The notes under the pieces were generated by a model, which was not told the DNA's origin, searched no databases, and worked only from the letters and a program-made list of their open reading frames with translations. Made by a program: the position numbers and the translations under genes. Positions 15,746 through 23,095 of a stretch of 26,396 nucleotides of DNA are shown piece by piece (position 1 is the first letter of the stretch; each line of letters starts with the position of its first letter). This DNA comes from a virus, in IMG/VR virus record IMGVR_UViG_3300021963_000566, positions 1-26,396 of that record; one strand, given 5' to 3'.

Positions 15746-15930
15746 TAGTTGTTGCTCCCTGAAGATCGCCCATGTCGCTGATTAGTAATTGCATGGTCTC
15801 CACCTTGATCAGGTTCTAGACCGTGTGCAAAATCAGCGTACTCATGTGCGTTTAGGCGCAAGTTTTTAGGCAAGCGCCCTTCTACTAAGCACTCCGCAAC
15901 CACAGAATAAAACGTCTCGTTAATAGACAT
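15745..15930 (-). CDS. Small hypothetical protein (61 aa)
   Basis: MSINETFYSVVAECLVEGRL at the start forms a helix, followed by LRLNAHEYADFAHGLEPD and a polar tail. No motif recognised. It starts 3 nt after the stop of the 940-aa gene and ends in a TAATG overlap with the 94-aa gene, so it is an operon member. Confidence 0.6.
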   Translation of the reverse strand: MSINETFYSVVAECLVEGRLPKNLRLNAHEYADFAHGLEPDQGGDHAITNQRHGRSSGSNN

Positions 15931-15933
15931 TTT

Positions 15934-18756
15934 TTATTTCCCAGCGTTAAACTCGCGGGCTTTTGCTGCTGCTTCCATGATTTGCTGGCTTCCAGCCATA
16001 TCGCCTAGAATACGTATGGCAGCAGGACCGGCACCATCAGTATCAATTGGTGCAGACTTAGGAGATCTAGGTCCTGCCTTAGGAAGACCACCTGGAGCAG
16101 GAACTACTGCACGAGGATGTTCGCTACCTTTAGCGCGATTATCCTGTGAAACGCTGTCTGCTAGATCTGTGTTAGTACTGCCAATGTTTCCAATCCAACG
16201 TTGATCTAAGAATCCCCATTGTTGTCCGCTACGCTTAAACTTCTTACCGGTAGTAGCATCTACGCCAAAATTAGCAGCAGAAGCCTCAGCACGTGCGTTT
16301 TCTTCTTCACGCTCTGGTTGACCAAAATCAAGCATAGGTTGAACAACAGTACTAGGCTTCTTTTCTAAATTGATGCGGCTGTACTTGCTAGCTTCAGTAG
16401 ATGTCATTGTTGGCTTGCTTAGAGTAGGAGCTTCACCTGTAGGCATAGCTGATTGAATCCACTCTTGGCGCTCTGTCAAAGGAGCCTGTGTTGGACTAAA
16501 CGGAGTAGCATATGCTGTACGACCGGGAATTAAAGGCAATTCTTCCGTAATAATCGCATTAGTTCTTTTGTTTCTGCGTGCAGGTCTTGCTTGAGATCCT
16601 GTAGTTGGTTGTGGACCTTCTGCACCATCTGCTGGAGCATTAACTGGCTCAAAGAACTTTTGAAGAGGCTTTGGCATCATATTACCTGTAGCGGTACGAC
16701 TTCTAACAAATAAACGCTTAGCACCCTTAACACCCACTGTAGGTGGGTTAGGGATAGGGTTGCCTACATGATCTACACGATATGATGGCATTTCTGTAGG
16801 CTTAGTATTATCAACTGAACCAAATCCACGTCCACCAGCTGAACCGGTGTTTTCATCTTGATCACGAAGTTTTTCGCTAAGAGCTGTATTTTCTGCCGCT
16901 GTGCCAGCAACTACTTTCTTTCCAGGTTGAAATGCTGATGCGCCATCTGTAGCTGTAGATTGTAAAGTAGCCATTTCTGTAGGAATTGCTACATCCTCAT
17001 CAGCTCTACCCAAATATGCTGGGTCTACGCGTTGTCCAGGAGTACGAGGAGCCGCACCAAATCTAACATCTCTTGCAGCTTCTCCGACACCACTTACTGG
17101 TCCGCTACCAACTGTAGCGGCCAGCTGCTGAGAAACAAGATGGCTAACATCTTTAAGTACATTTTTACCGCGCCCACTACGCTTGTAGACTGTTGTGTCT
17201 TCTGCAGGTGTGTCGGTAGTCTTGAAAGTATCTTGTGGTTCTGTAGGTACTTTTTTAGGCTCATCAAGGGCACGTCCTGTAGTTGGATCAGTTACTTGAG
17301 TATTACTTATTCTACCTTCTGTAGAAACACCGCTTGCAGCTGCAATCTGTGCCATAGCTCGAGCAGCCTCTGCAATTTGTGCACGACTCTGCTTAGATCC
17401 CATAGGAATAGCTTCACGTGTCTGTTGAAGAGTATAGTCATAAGCAGGCATAGGAGCAGTTTGTGGGTTAGCGTCTAAAGGTAGAACGCTAGATCGATAG
17501 CTCCAATTACCTGGTCGTTGAGCTAAATTTTCACGTCCTGAATTTCCATCAGTTGGGGTTTTCCACCAACCAATATGTGTAGGAACAGTAGTTTGCAGGT
17601 TACCACGACTATCTTTATAAACAGATGTGTTGGTTCCCTTCGTTGCAGTAAGGTCTGGTAACCCCTCGCCTGTTATAGGCATGTTGTGAACAGTAGACCA
17701 CTCACTAATAGGATGAGTTGCTCCTGTTTCAGGATGTGTAAAAGTATCGTTTTCATGCAGATGTTGCATGCCGTAGTTGACAGGTGTAGCTGAATCTTTT
17801 TTATCTTGCAAAAGAGCGTGACGACTTTCTACAACATCATACTCAGTCATCTTCATTTTACGAGCATAGGTAGAAATATCATCTGGGTTTTCTCCTGCGG
17901 CCTGTAAACGACCTAGGCGTTCGTAGTGACCGCCTTTGTGAGCAAAAGGAGATGCGTAATCTTCAGAACCTTGTAGTCCTGCAAGACGATTAGCCCTACC
18001 TGAGTTCTTTTGCCAATCTAAATCATAGAGGCGATGTGCACGTGCAATATCTGCAGGTACTTCCATCTCTCCGTGTACAGGGTGGTTAATGATTTCTGAA
18101 GGTGTGCCTTCTTGCATACCTGGCAAACCTCTGCCTGAAGCAAGACGTCCTTCAGTATTTTCTTGAACTGCAGGTGATGCAGGTTGAGCACGGTTACCAC
18201 GAACCGCTCCTGTTGGAGCAGGAGTAAAGATTCCAGTACTTGTGCTTGGTGACCAACTGCCCTTAGGTTGATCCATGTCAGCAACTGGTACGTTAACTGG
18301 TTCAAATTTAGATTCTTGTTCTGGTTTTTGATCAACAAAGCTTGCGTTACCAGCACGAATTGCTATAAGCTCTTCTGGAGTAACACCTGTTGCGGCTGCA
18401 TCTACTGCTGCTTGTTCTGAAGGTGTCTTCTCACGACGAGCTTCTTCAATATCTTTTTCATCAAGTCTTGCGATAGAGTTCTTAATTCCTCGGGCAGTTC
18501 TTGCTTGCCCACTCTTACCAAGATCTTCAGCTGTATTTAATGTGTAAGGTTGAGTATCTTGCTCAACTTGACTTACATAATCAACACCTGGCTTAATAGC
18601 TTCAGCTGGAACAGTATTGTCTTTACGTGGAGCAATACCCTCTGTTGCTTTAACAATTTTTTCTATCTTAGTTGCTTTAGCAGATTTTTTTGAATCTCTG
18701 CGAGCAGCACGATTAGCAGGATTGTTCTTATTTACTTTCTTACCACGCTCAGCCAT
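15934..18756 (-). CDS. Very large, mostly disordered phage protein (940 aa)
   Basis: Not a recognised family. The N-terminus is strongly basic (KVNKNNPANRAARRDSKKS). Long Pro/Thr/Ser/Gly-rich stretches separate more ordered parts, chiefly about 225-440 (LYDLDWQKNSGRANRLAGLQ ... GMQHLHENDTFTHPETGATH, HIGWWKTPTDGNSG) and near 839-855 (FKRSGQQWGFLDQRW). No catalytic motif, membrane segment or signal peptide. The ATG overlaps the stop of the 242-aa gene (TAATG). With the 242-aa neighbour it looks like a virion-associated pair, for example a protein packaged in the head and carried into the cell, but that is inference. The large size for a disordered protein is unusual. Confidence 0.75.
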   Translation of the reverse strand: MAERGKKVNKNNPANRAARRDSKKSAKATKIEKIVKATEGIAPRKDNTVPAEAIKPGVDYVSQVEQDTQPYTLNTAEDLGKSGQARTARGIKNSIARLDEKDIEEARREKTPSEQAAVDAAATGVTPEELIAIRAGNASFVDQKPEQESKFEPVNVPVADMDQPKGSWSPSTSTGIFTPAPTGAVRGNRAQPASPAVQENTEGRLASGRGLPGMQEGTPSEIINHPVHGEMEVPADIARAHRLYDLDWQKNSGRANRLAGLQGSEDYASPFAHKGGHYERLGRLQAAGENPDDISTYARKMKMTEYDVVESRHALLQDKKDSATPVNYGMQHLHENDTFTHPETGATHPISEWSTVHNMPITGEGLPDLTATKGTNTSVYKDSRGNLQTTVPTHIGWWKTPTDGNSGRENLAQRPGNWSYRSSVLPLDANPQTAPMPAYDYTLQQTREAIPMGSKQSRAQIAEAARAMAQIAAASGVSTEGRISNTQVTDPTTGRALDEPKKVPTEPQDTFKTTDTPAEDTTVYKRSGRGKNVLKDVSHLVSQQLAATVGSGPVSGVGEAARDVRFGAAPRTPGQRVDPAYLGRADEDVAIPTEMATLQSTATDGASAFQPGKKVVAGTAAENTALSEKLRDQDENTGSAGGRGFGSVDNTKPTEMPSYRVDHVGNPIPNPPTVGVKGAKRLFVRSRTATGNMMPKPLQKFFEPVNAPADGAEGPQPTTGSQARPARRNKRTNAIITEELPLIPGRTAYATPFSPTQAPLTERQEWIQSAMPTGEAPTLSKPTMTSTEASKYSRINLEKKPSTVVQPMLDFGQPEREEENARAEASAANFGVDATTGKKFKRSGQQWGFLDQRWIGNIGSTNTDLADSVSQDNRAKGSEHPRAVVPAPGGLPKAGPRSPKSAPIDTDGAGPAAIRILGDMAGSQQIMEAAAKAREFNAGK

Positions 18757-19484
18757 TATAGTCCACCATCTGTTCCTGTTTTTTTAGCTCTAGGGGCCCT
18801 AGCTTTTTTAATTTTTGGTGCAGTAACTTCTGGTGAACCAGTGCTTGGTCCAGTTGGATTATCACCAAAAGGTAACTCTGGTTGTTGCCACCCTCCTTTA
18901 TCAGGTGTAGCATCTGTTCCTACCTGCGGTGCAATAGGTGCAACCTTAGTTTTGCGTCCTCGTTTTTTACCGCCATCAGCAGCAGGAGTTTCTGTCTTAG
19001 TACCTGCATTACCCCCGCTAACACCTAATAGTGGGTTGCCTCCAAGCAAAGGACCAATCTTTTGAAGGTTCTTAGATGTTAGTGGAGAAACTCCCTTAGA
19101 AGGGTCTAAAGAATTTTCGTAAAGCCCCCTAGTTAATCTTTCAGAATCTTTATAATCACGGTTACCGCCATGTGTGCGAGTAAGACGCTCTTGACGACCA
19201 GATTCTTTTGTTTGCTTAATCTTGTTTCCGCTTTTAGTGTTTTCAAGAGTAGTATCAAAATAGTTGCTTATAGCTTTAGATGAACCATCTGCTATTACGT
19301 TTGTCATAGCTCTGTGAGTATCGCGTTCTTTACCAAGCTCGTGCTGCTGCAGCATTAACTCGCCTTCTTTTCCAAAACGATAGTCGATTTCCTTTTTGCG
19401 CTGCCAACCTCGCAGCACCATGCCTAGTGGATTAAACCCACTGCCTGAACCTGCTTGAGTAACGTTCTGATTTAAATTTCTCAT
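18756..19484 (-). CDS. Hypothetical protein with basic disordered C-terminus (242 aa)
   Basis: Residues 1-130 are charged and helical (GMVLRGWQRKKEIDYRFGKE, ERDTHRAMTNVIADG, GRQERLTRTHGG). Residues 150-242 are Gly/Pro/Lys/Ala rich with two AT-hook-like basic patches (KKRGRKTK and KKARAPRAKK). The start overlaps the upstream stop as ATGA and its stop overlaps the 940-aa start. The basic tail could bind DNA. Family not recognised. Confidence 0.7.
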   Translation of the reverse strand: MRNLNQNVTQAGSGSGFNPLGMVLRGWQRKKEIDYRFGKEGELMLQQHELGKERDTHRAMTNVIADGSSKAISNYFDTTLENTKSGNKIKQTKESGRQERLTRTHGGNRDYKDSERLTRGLYENSLDPSKGVSPLTSKNLQKIGPLLGGNPLLGVSGGNAGTKTETPAADGGKKRGRKTKVAPIAPQVGTDATPDKGGWQQPELPFGDNPTGPSTGSPEVTAPKIKKARAPRAKKTGTDGGL

Positions 19485-19693
19485 ACGGAATCCGTTTCTT
19501 TATCGTATATGTCCAGAATTCTAGCAACTCCACCCTGGTTTGTAAGCGCTTGGGCGTTCTTATTATAGTGATGTTGGCAGAAAGATAGGTACCCATACGG
19601 CAGCTCTACCCCGCACATTGCCCTAGCCGAGCACTGGTCACACTGAACTCGTCCTTCTTCCACCTGCTTTGAAGCCTCTATTACCTGAGTCAT
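19481..19693 (-). CDS. DUF7455-like CxxC/CxHH small protein (70 aa)
   Basis: Contains CDQCSARAMCGVELPYGYLS followed by FCQHHYNKNAQAL. The order CxxC - beta - (L)xFCxHHxxK matches a small zinc protein family common in actinobacteria and their phages (which I know as DUF7455). This supports an actinobacterial host. It begins 22 nt downstream of the terminator that ends the preceding gene, with only a weak GAGAGAA ribosome site, so its transcription depends on read-through or an unseen promoter. It overlaps the 242-aa gene by 4 nt. Confidence 0.7.
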   Translation of the reverse strand: MTQVIEASKQVEEGRVQCDQCSARAMCGVELPYGYLSFCQHHYNKNAQALTNQGGVARILDIYDKETDSV

Positions 19694-19714
19694 AGGACTA
19701 TTCTCTCACTAAAG

Positions 19715-19743
19715 CAAAAAGCCGGGAGCGTGAACTCCCGGCT
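19715..19743 (-). terminator. Intrinsic terminator after the PASTA/beta-domain gene
   Basis: A 9-bp stem (19720-19728 with 19735-19743), 6-nt loop, followed on the minus strand by TTTTTGC. Also flanked by CTTTTATTT on plus, so possibly bidirectional. It separates the 351-aa gene from the 70-aa gene, indicating separate, higher expression of the former. Confidence 0.85.
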
Positions 19744-19761
19744 CTTTTATTTGCCTTAACC

Positions 19762-20817
19762 TTATGAAGCTGTTGCAAACGGTGTAATTGTGATTGTAGC
19801 TGTTGAAAGGACTGAACCTGTTCCAGCTGCAACTGACTGAGTCTTGATTGTTCCAGCAACGCCTGTGAGACCAGCAACAGAAAGTGATCCTGTTGATAGA
19901 GCTCCTGAAGTTGTTGTTGTGTAAGAAACAGAGTTTGTAGCAACTGCTGTAACTGTGAATGTACCGTTGAGATCTGTATTTGGTGATACAAGGCTTGCAA
20001 CTGTAATCTTTGTTCCAACTGGGTACTTTGCACCAGCACCTGTTGAGGTGATTGTTGCTGTTGTACCTGTACGTGATACTGCTGTGATTGTTGAAGCTGC
20101 GTTTGTAGCTGCTGTTGCAGTTGTAATGTTAGCTGCTTCGTAACCAGCATCCTTAAGCTCATCAAGAGCTAGAGCTGTTGTTTCACCGATTACTGAAGGT
20201 ACTACGATGTAAGGGATTCCTGCGCCATCAGCTGCTGAACGAGCTGTTGTCTTTTCTACCTTACCGTACCACTGTCCTGTAATTTCACCAGCGTTAGCTG
20301 CGTTAGTTACTGTGAAGCCAAGCTTGTTAGCTGTAGCAACTGTTGCTGCTGATAGGTTGTAAGCTGAAGCTGTAAGACCTGTAATGTTTACAACGTCTCC
20401 TGCTGCAAGTTGGTTTTGTGATGTGTATGAAACTGTTGTGCCGTTACCTGAAACTGCGGTAATCATATAGTTACCTGCTGCTTCGATGTATCCTGGGAAA
20501 CCTGCCCACTCTGCTTCTACATCTGAGTGGTTTCCAAGTGCTGCGTTTAGGCGTGCACTAGGTACTGTAGTTGTGGTTGTCCACTGTGCATTACCTGTAG
20601 CTCCATAAGCTACAGTTGCTGTTGGTGTTCCATCAGCACGTTCATCATTTGGTAGAGCTGGGCGTGATCCCCATACGAAATCTACGCGTAAATTTCCTGC
20701 TGAGTCGGTAGCGTTACCGTTGTTGTTAACTCCAGCTGGTTGTGCCGCAATAGCAACGGCGGCTGCGCCAGTAGCTTGTGGGTCACCCACTGGGAGTGGT
20801 GCGTTATAACTTGACAT
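19762..20817 (-). CDS. Virion surface/decoration-type protein with PASTA halves and beta domains (351 aa)
   Basis: Probable capsid decoration or tail surface protein. Residues 118-172 (ITAVSGNGTTVSYTSQNQL ... ATANKLGFTVTN) and 243-302 (ITAVSRTGTTATITSTGAG ... GTFTVTAVATNSVSYTT) are two copies of one beta domain. Residues 203-240 (VPSVIGETTALALDELKDAGY) look like the first half of a PASTA domain, and 319-347 (VAGTIKTQSVAAGTGSVLST, TITITP) like its second half, so the second beta copy appears inserted into PASTA. PASTA domains bind peptidoglycan or stem peptides in Gram-positive kinases and PBPs. ATG follows AAGGAATACAA. Strong terminator follows, as for an abundant protein. Confidence 0.7.
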   Translation of the reverse strand: MSSYNAPLPVGDPQATGAAAVAIAAQPAGVNNNGNATDSAGNLRVDFVWGSRPALPNDERADGTPTATVAYGATGNAQWTTTTTVPSARLNAALGNHSDVEAEWAGFPGYIEAAGNYMITAVSGNGTTVSYTSQNQLAAGDVVNITGLTASAYNLSAATVATANKLGFTVTNAANAGEITGQWYGKVEKTTARSAADGAGIPYIVVPSVIGETTALALDELKDAGYEAANITTATAATNAASTITAVSRTGTTATITSTGAGAKYPVGTKITVASLVSPNTDLNGTFTVTAVATNSVSYTTTTSGALSTGSLSVAGLTGVAGTIKTQSVAAGTGSVLSTATITITPFATAS

Positions 20818-20879
20818 TTGTATTCCTTCACTTGATCAATGTGAGTGTCCGGGATTGGACTGACCAATAATGACAGAAA

Positions 20880-21446
20880 TTAAGCCTCTTGTACCTGTGT
20901 AATGATCTTACCACCTGAATATATATCGTGTTTGATAGCAGCCTCTATAGCTTTTCGCAGAATTTTTTCTGCGGCCTCGGGAGTAGTTGCTTTTTCATAG
21001 TTAAGAGCCTCTAAAGCGCCCAAAGCAATATCTCCACCGCTACCTGCGTAATAAACGCGGCGGGCTTCTCTATCCCAAGAGTAGTCATTAAAGATCGGGT
21101 AGATAACACCACGAACCGAAACTAGAAGGTTAGAGTCGTGAAATGCTGCGTCTCCATCTTCCTTACCTTCAAAGCCGGCATCTTGAAATGCTTTACGCAT
21201 TGAAGGAATAAAAGTTTTAGTCATAAACGTATCTAAGTTATCTGTAGCACGTGGCTTTGGTGGTTTCCAACCAAACTGTGTAATATTTCCACCACGAGAT
21301 GCACCAGAGACAGCTATCAGTACACCGTTGTTATTAATAATTTTTGGTGTTGCTAAATCCATGTAGCGACCATCTTCATCAGATGCACGACTATCGCACC
21401 CGATTACGGTCCAGCCATCACCCTGTATAGCAGCAAGCGTAGTCAT
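20880..21446 (-). CDS. Proteasome beta/HslV-like N-terminal threonine hydrolase (188 aa)
   Basis: Ntn-hydrolase fold of the proteasome/HslV type. Starting at the ATG (21444-21446), the protein reads MTTLAAIQG; Met removal would expose Thr2 as nucleophile, as in HslV. Counting from that Thr, Asp is at 17 (CDSRAS, with Arg at 19), a Lys at 34 (TPKI; canonical 33), a Gly-rich SGASRGG at 47-52, and SGGDIALGAL at 135-144 corresponding to the SGG near 129. The C-terminus (EAAEKILRKAIEAAIKHD) matches the helix pair of the fold. ATG is preferred over the GTG at 21452 because GAGG is correctly spaced only for the ATG. No ATPase partner is present in the window. Confidence 0.8.
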   Translation of the reverse strand: MTTLAAIQGDGWTVIGCDSRASDEDGRYMDLATPKIINNNGVLIAVSGASRGGNITQFGWKPPKPRATDNLDTFMTKTFIPSMRKAFQDAGFEGKEDGDAAFHDSNLLVSVRGVIYPIFNDYSWDREARRVYYAGSGGDIALGALEALNYEKATTPEAAEKILRKAIEAAIKHDIYSGGKIITQVQEA

Positions 21447-21482
21447 GATCACCCTCTCTTGGTATAGCTATAGGATAGCAGA

Positions 21483-21947
21483 CTAATCTATGGTGCCTTG
21501 CCCAAAGCTCTGCTCGTTACTTTGCGGAGGGGTTCCTGTAACAGTATCCCACATACCACCTGTATACCTAGCTAGCACGTTGTCAATATAGTCAGTTGTA
21601 GAGCCGTAGTTTCCTAGTTGATCCCATTCGCCCTGAGATACCCCAGGGTAACCTACAACTGTATCATCACGCATTAGGATTACTAAATACTCTTGCTCTT
21701 TGTTGTAACCTAGCTTTTGAGCTCTAGAACGCCCACTGTTCCTTGATGGGGCTGGATCGACTACTTCATAGCCAACACCAAATTGAGGATCCACAATAGA
21801 GGTGTTCCCAACAAGTTGGTTCATTCCGTCGTTACGTCCACCAAAGTAACCTGGAGGAGGATCTATTCCATACTTAGACTTATAGGCAGCAGTCATTGCT
21901 GCTTTGTACTCAGGTGTATCTGAGAAAAATCTATGTGCTCTTGCCAT
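21483..21947 (-). CDS. Hypothetical protein with short beta domain (154 aa)
   Basis: Unrecognised. N-terminal helix (MARAHRFFSDTPEYKAAMTAAY), Gly/Pro/Asn linker, then a compact beta/helix stretch EYLVILMRDDTVVGYPGVSQ followed by EWDQLGNYGSTTDYIDNVL, somewhat like KTSC-type small domains. C-terminus polar. GGAG lies about 12 nt upstream of the ATG, overlapping the stop of the FmdB-like gene. It precedes the proteasome-like gene by 36 nt. Confidence 0.65.
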   Translation of the reverse strand: MARAHRFFSDTPEYKAAMTAAYKSKYGIDPPPGYFGGRNDGMNQLVGNTSIVDPQFGVGYEVVDPAPSRNSGRSRAQKLGYNKEQEYLVILMRDDTVVGYPGVSQGEWDQLGNYGSTTDYIDNVLARYTGGMWDTVTGTPPQSNEQSFGQGTID

Positions 21948-21956
21948 AAGAGTATG

Positions 21957-22127
21957 CTACTCCTTACCGGCCCAACCGCCACCTTTAAAGTGAGCGGGTG
22001 TGGCTGACCAGACGCGGGACATATTTGTGCTACACCCAGAACACATAGGCAGGGTATCCTCATGGAAAGAGCGTTCAAACTCTACAGTGATTCCACACTT
22101 GTCACATTTAAAATCATACTTTGGCAT
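21957..22127 (-). CDS. FmdB-like zinc ribbon protein (56 aa)
   Basis: MPKYDFKCDKCGITVEFERS, then PMCSGCSTNMSRVWSATPAHF and FKGGGWAGKE: two CxxC pairs in the order and spacing of the FmdB-type zinc ribbon family, ending with the family's typical FKGxGW. The ATG at 22125-22127 overlaps the TAA of the upstream gene (TAATG), which decides it over a longer start. Putative regulatory or nucleic-acid-binding role; not known in phages. Confidence 0.8.
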   Translation of the reverse strand: MPKYDFKCDKCGITVEFERSFHEDTLPMCSGCSTNMSRVWSATPAHFKGGGWAGKE

Positions 22128-22264
22128 TAGTCTTGGCACTCCTTGCATCTAGCAGTCGGGTTCTTAGTTCCTACTTCTACTTTGAACATAACTCCACAAT
22201 TGAAGCAGAGCACATTCAACATCAGTCCTTCTTGTTCCATAATTTCCAAACTTTCGGCGGGCAT
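22127..22264 (-). CDS. Small CxxC/CxxC protein (about 45 aa)
   Basis: Starts around MPAESLEIMEQEGLMLNVL and contains CFNCGVMFKVEVGTKNPTARC then KEC, giving CxxC...CxxC, a one-zinc ribbon. The start is uncertain: ATG at 22262-22264 (used here), 22238-22240 (with GGAAATT upstream) or 22220-22222 (AAGGA upstream). A longer reading frame beginning at 22357 would run through the tRNA gene and is rejected. Its stop overlaps the FmdB-like start as TAATG. Confidence 0.6.
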   Translation of the reverse strand: MPAESLEIMEQEGLMLNVLCFNCGVMFKVEVGTKNPTARCKECQD

Positions 22265-22284
22265 CTTTTGGTGTGTGTACAGCG

Positions 22285-22356
22285 CTGATCTTCCTGGATT
22301 CGAACCAGGGACAACTCGATTAACAGTCGAGGGCTCTGCCGCTGAGCTAAAGATCA
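22285..22356 (-). tRNA. tRNA-Asn (GTT)
   Basis: Minus-strand cloverleaf: acceptor TGATCTT/AAGATCA, D arm GCTC/GAGC, anticodon stem CTCGA/TCGAG around CTGTTAA with anticodon GTT, and T arm CCTGG-TTCGAAT-CCAGG. 72 nt including discriminator G; CCA is not encoded. It sits just downstream of a structured RNA candidate and upstream of small zinc genes, and would be cotranscribed with them. Confidence 0.95.
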
Positions 22357-22361
22357 ATAAA

Positions 22362-22457
22362 GGACCTGTAAGCCCAGTGCGCCTTAGAGTGCTACGGCGT
22401 ATCCGTTAACTTTCGCTAACTCACCAGCTTTTACTAGATTGCGGTACTTACAGGTCC
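22362..22457 (-). ncRNA. 96-nt structured RNA candidate next to tRNA-Asn
   Basis: An 11-bp closing stem (22447-22457 with 22362-22372) encloses three hairpins on the minus strand: ACCGC with GC(U)GGU; GUUAGC-GAAA-GUUAAC (22405-22420) with a GNRA loop; and CGCCGUAG-CACU-CUAAGGCG (22380-22399, one G.A mismatch). The GNRA loop favours the minus strand. It lies 5 nt from the tRNA and begins 4 nt after the expected start of a promoter. It lacks a T arm, so it is not a tRNA, and matches no ncRNA class I recognise. Confidence 0.6.
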
Positions 22458-22467
22458 GTTAATTAAT

Positions 22468-22494
22468 ATTCTACCACAAGTTACTTGATTTCAA
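22468..22494 (-). promoter_or_regulatory. Promoter for the structured RNA and tRNA-Asn
   Basis: Extended -10 TGGTAGAAT (TAGAAT at 22473-22468) and TTGAAA (22494-22489) with 15-nt spacing, inside the 3' end of hsp20. The 14-nt string TAGAATATTAATTA is identical to that before hsp20. Expected transcription start near 22461. Confidence 0.6.
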
Positions 22495-23002
22495 TAACCT
22501 TTGGCTTCTTCTCCTCGGGTAGCTCTTGCTCCAAAGTGATTCGTAGCAATCCATCCTTAAGCTCTGCACCCTTGACGACGATATACTCAGCTAGAGCGAA
22601 CTCTTGCTTGAAGTCACGGGTAGCGATTCCCTTATGGAGTGCTTCCTCCTGAGGTGCCCCTAATTCGCCTTCTACGGTCAACTGGAGCTCTTTGACACTG
22701 ATCTTGATATCTTCCTTAGCAAAACCAGCTACAGCCAGTTCTAGTACGTATGTATCCTTGTTTTTGTAAATGTTGTATGGAGGATACCCGCCAGTTTTTA
22801 CCTCAGCGCTGATGTGCTTGAAGGTGTCAAACATTGGATCGAAACCAATTGCCCAGCGATTAAACTGAGGAAAGAGCGAATTGATTGTAACTACCTCTGG
22901 TTTTGTGATTTTAGGATATGTACCATGAGGTTTTGGTTCCCATTGACCTGTGTAACGGTCTGCGAATGGGTCTTTATTGTTTCCAATAGGCATATTTGCC
23001 AT
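22481..23002 (-). CDS. Small heat-shock protein, Hsp20/IbpA-like (173 aa)
   Basis: ATP-independent holdase that binds unfolding proteins. The alpha-crystallin domain (about 73-165) starts with YPPYNIYKNKDTYVLELAVA and GFAKEDIKISVKELQLTVEG, followed by the IbpA-type GIATRDFKQEFALAEYI and GAELKDGLLRITLEQELP. A C-terminal VIEIK provides the IxI motif used for oligomer contacts. The N-terminal 70 residues include FDPMFDTF. Length and motifs fit a complete class A protein. ATG follows AAGGAGATAAAAA. It leads the minus-strand block that contains the proteasome-like enzyme. Similar genes occur in T4-like aquatic phages, where they are thought to help virion assembly. Confidence 0.93.
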   Translation of the reverse strand: MANMPIGNNKDPFADRYTGQWEPKPHGTYPKITKPEVVTINSLFPQFNRWAIGFDPMFDTFKHISAEVKTGGYPPYNIYKNKDTYVLELAVAGFAKEDIKISVKELQLTVEGELGAPQEEALHKGIATRDFKQEFALAEYIVVKGAELKDGLLRITLEQELPEEKKPKVIEIK

Positions 23003-23095
23003 TTTTTATCTCCTTAGACGATAAATTAGTTATGCTAAATTAGTGAAATACATTAAATTAGCTAAAGAGGACTCATTTGAGCTCCTCTAATTAAT
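23003..23095 (-). promoter_or_regulatory. hsp20 5' leader with hairpins (possible RNA thermometer)
   Basis: The leader begins with a 9-bp hairpin with one bulged G and AAAU loop (23066-23088), placed at the expected start of transcription. Then come three copies of CTAATTTA-like sequence forming an imperfect AU-rich stem (GCTAATTTAATG with CACTAATTTAGC). The ribosome site CTAAGGA can pair with UCC...UUUAG just after the first hairpin. IbpA-type messages often carry ROSE-type thermometers, so heat control is plausible but unproven. Confidence 0.4.

Noticed and set aside
22265-22357. N-terminal extension of the small CxxC protein, opening at 22357
   Set aside because: It reads straight through the tRNA-Asn gene; the tRNA cloverleaf is complete, so the extension is taken as chance.
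22362-22457. Second tRNA next to tRNA-Asn
   Set aside because: The outer stem fits an acceptor, but there is no T arm (GGTTCRAAT) and no anticodon arm.
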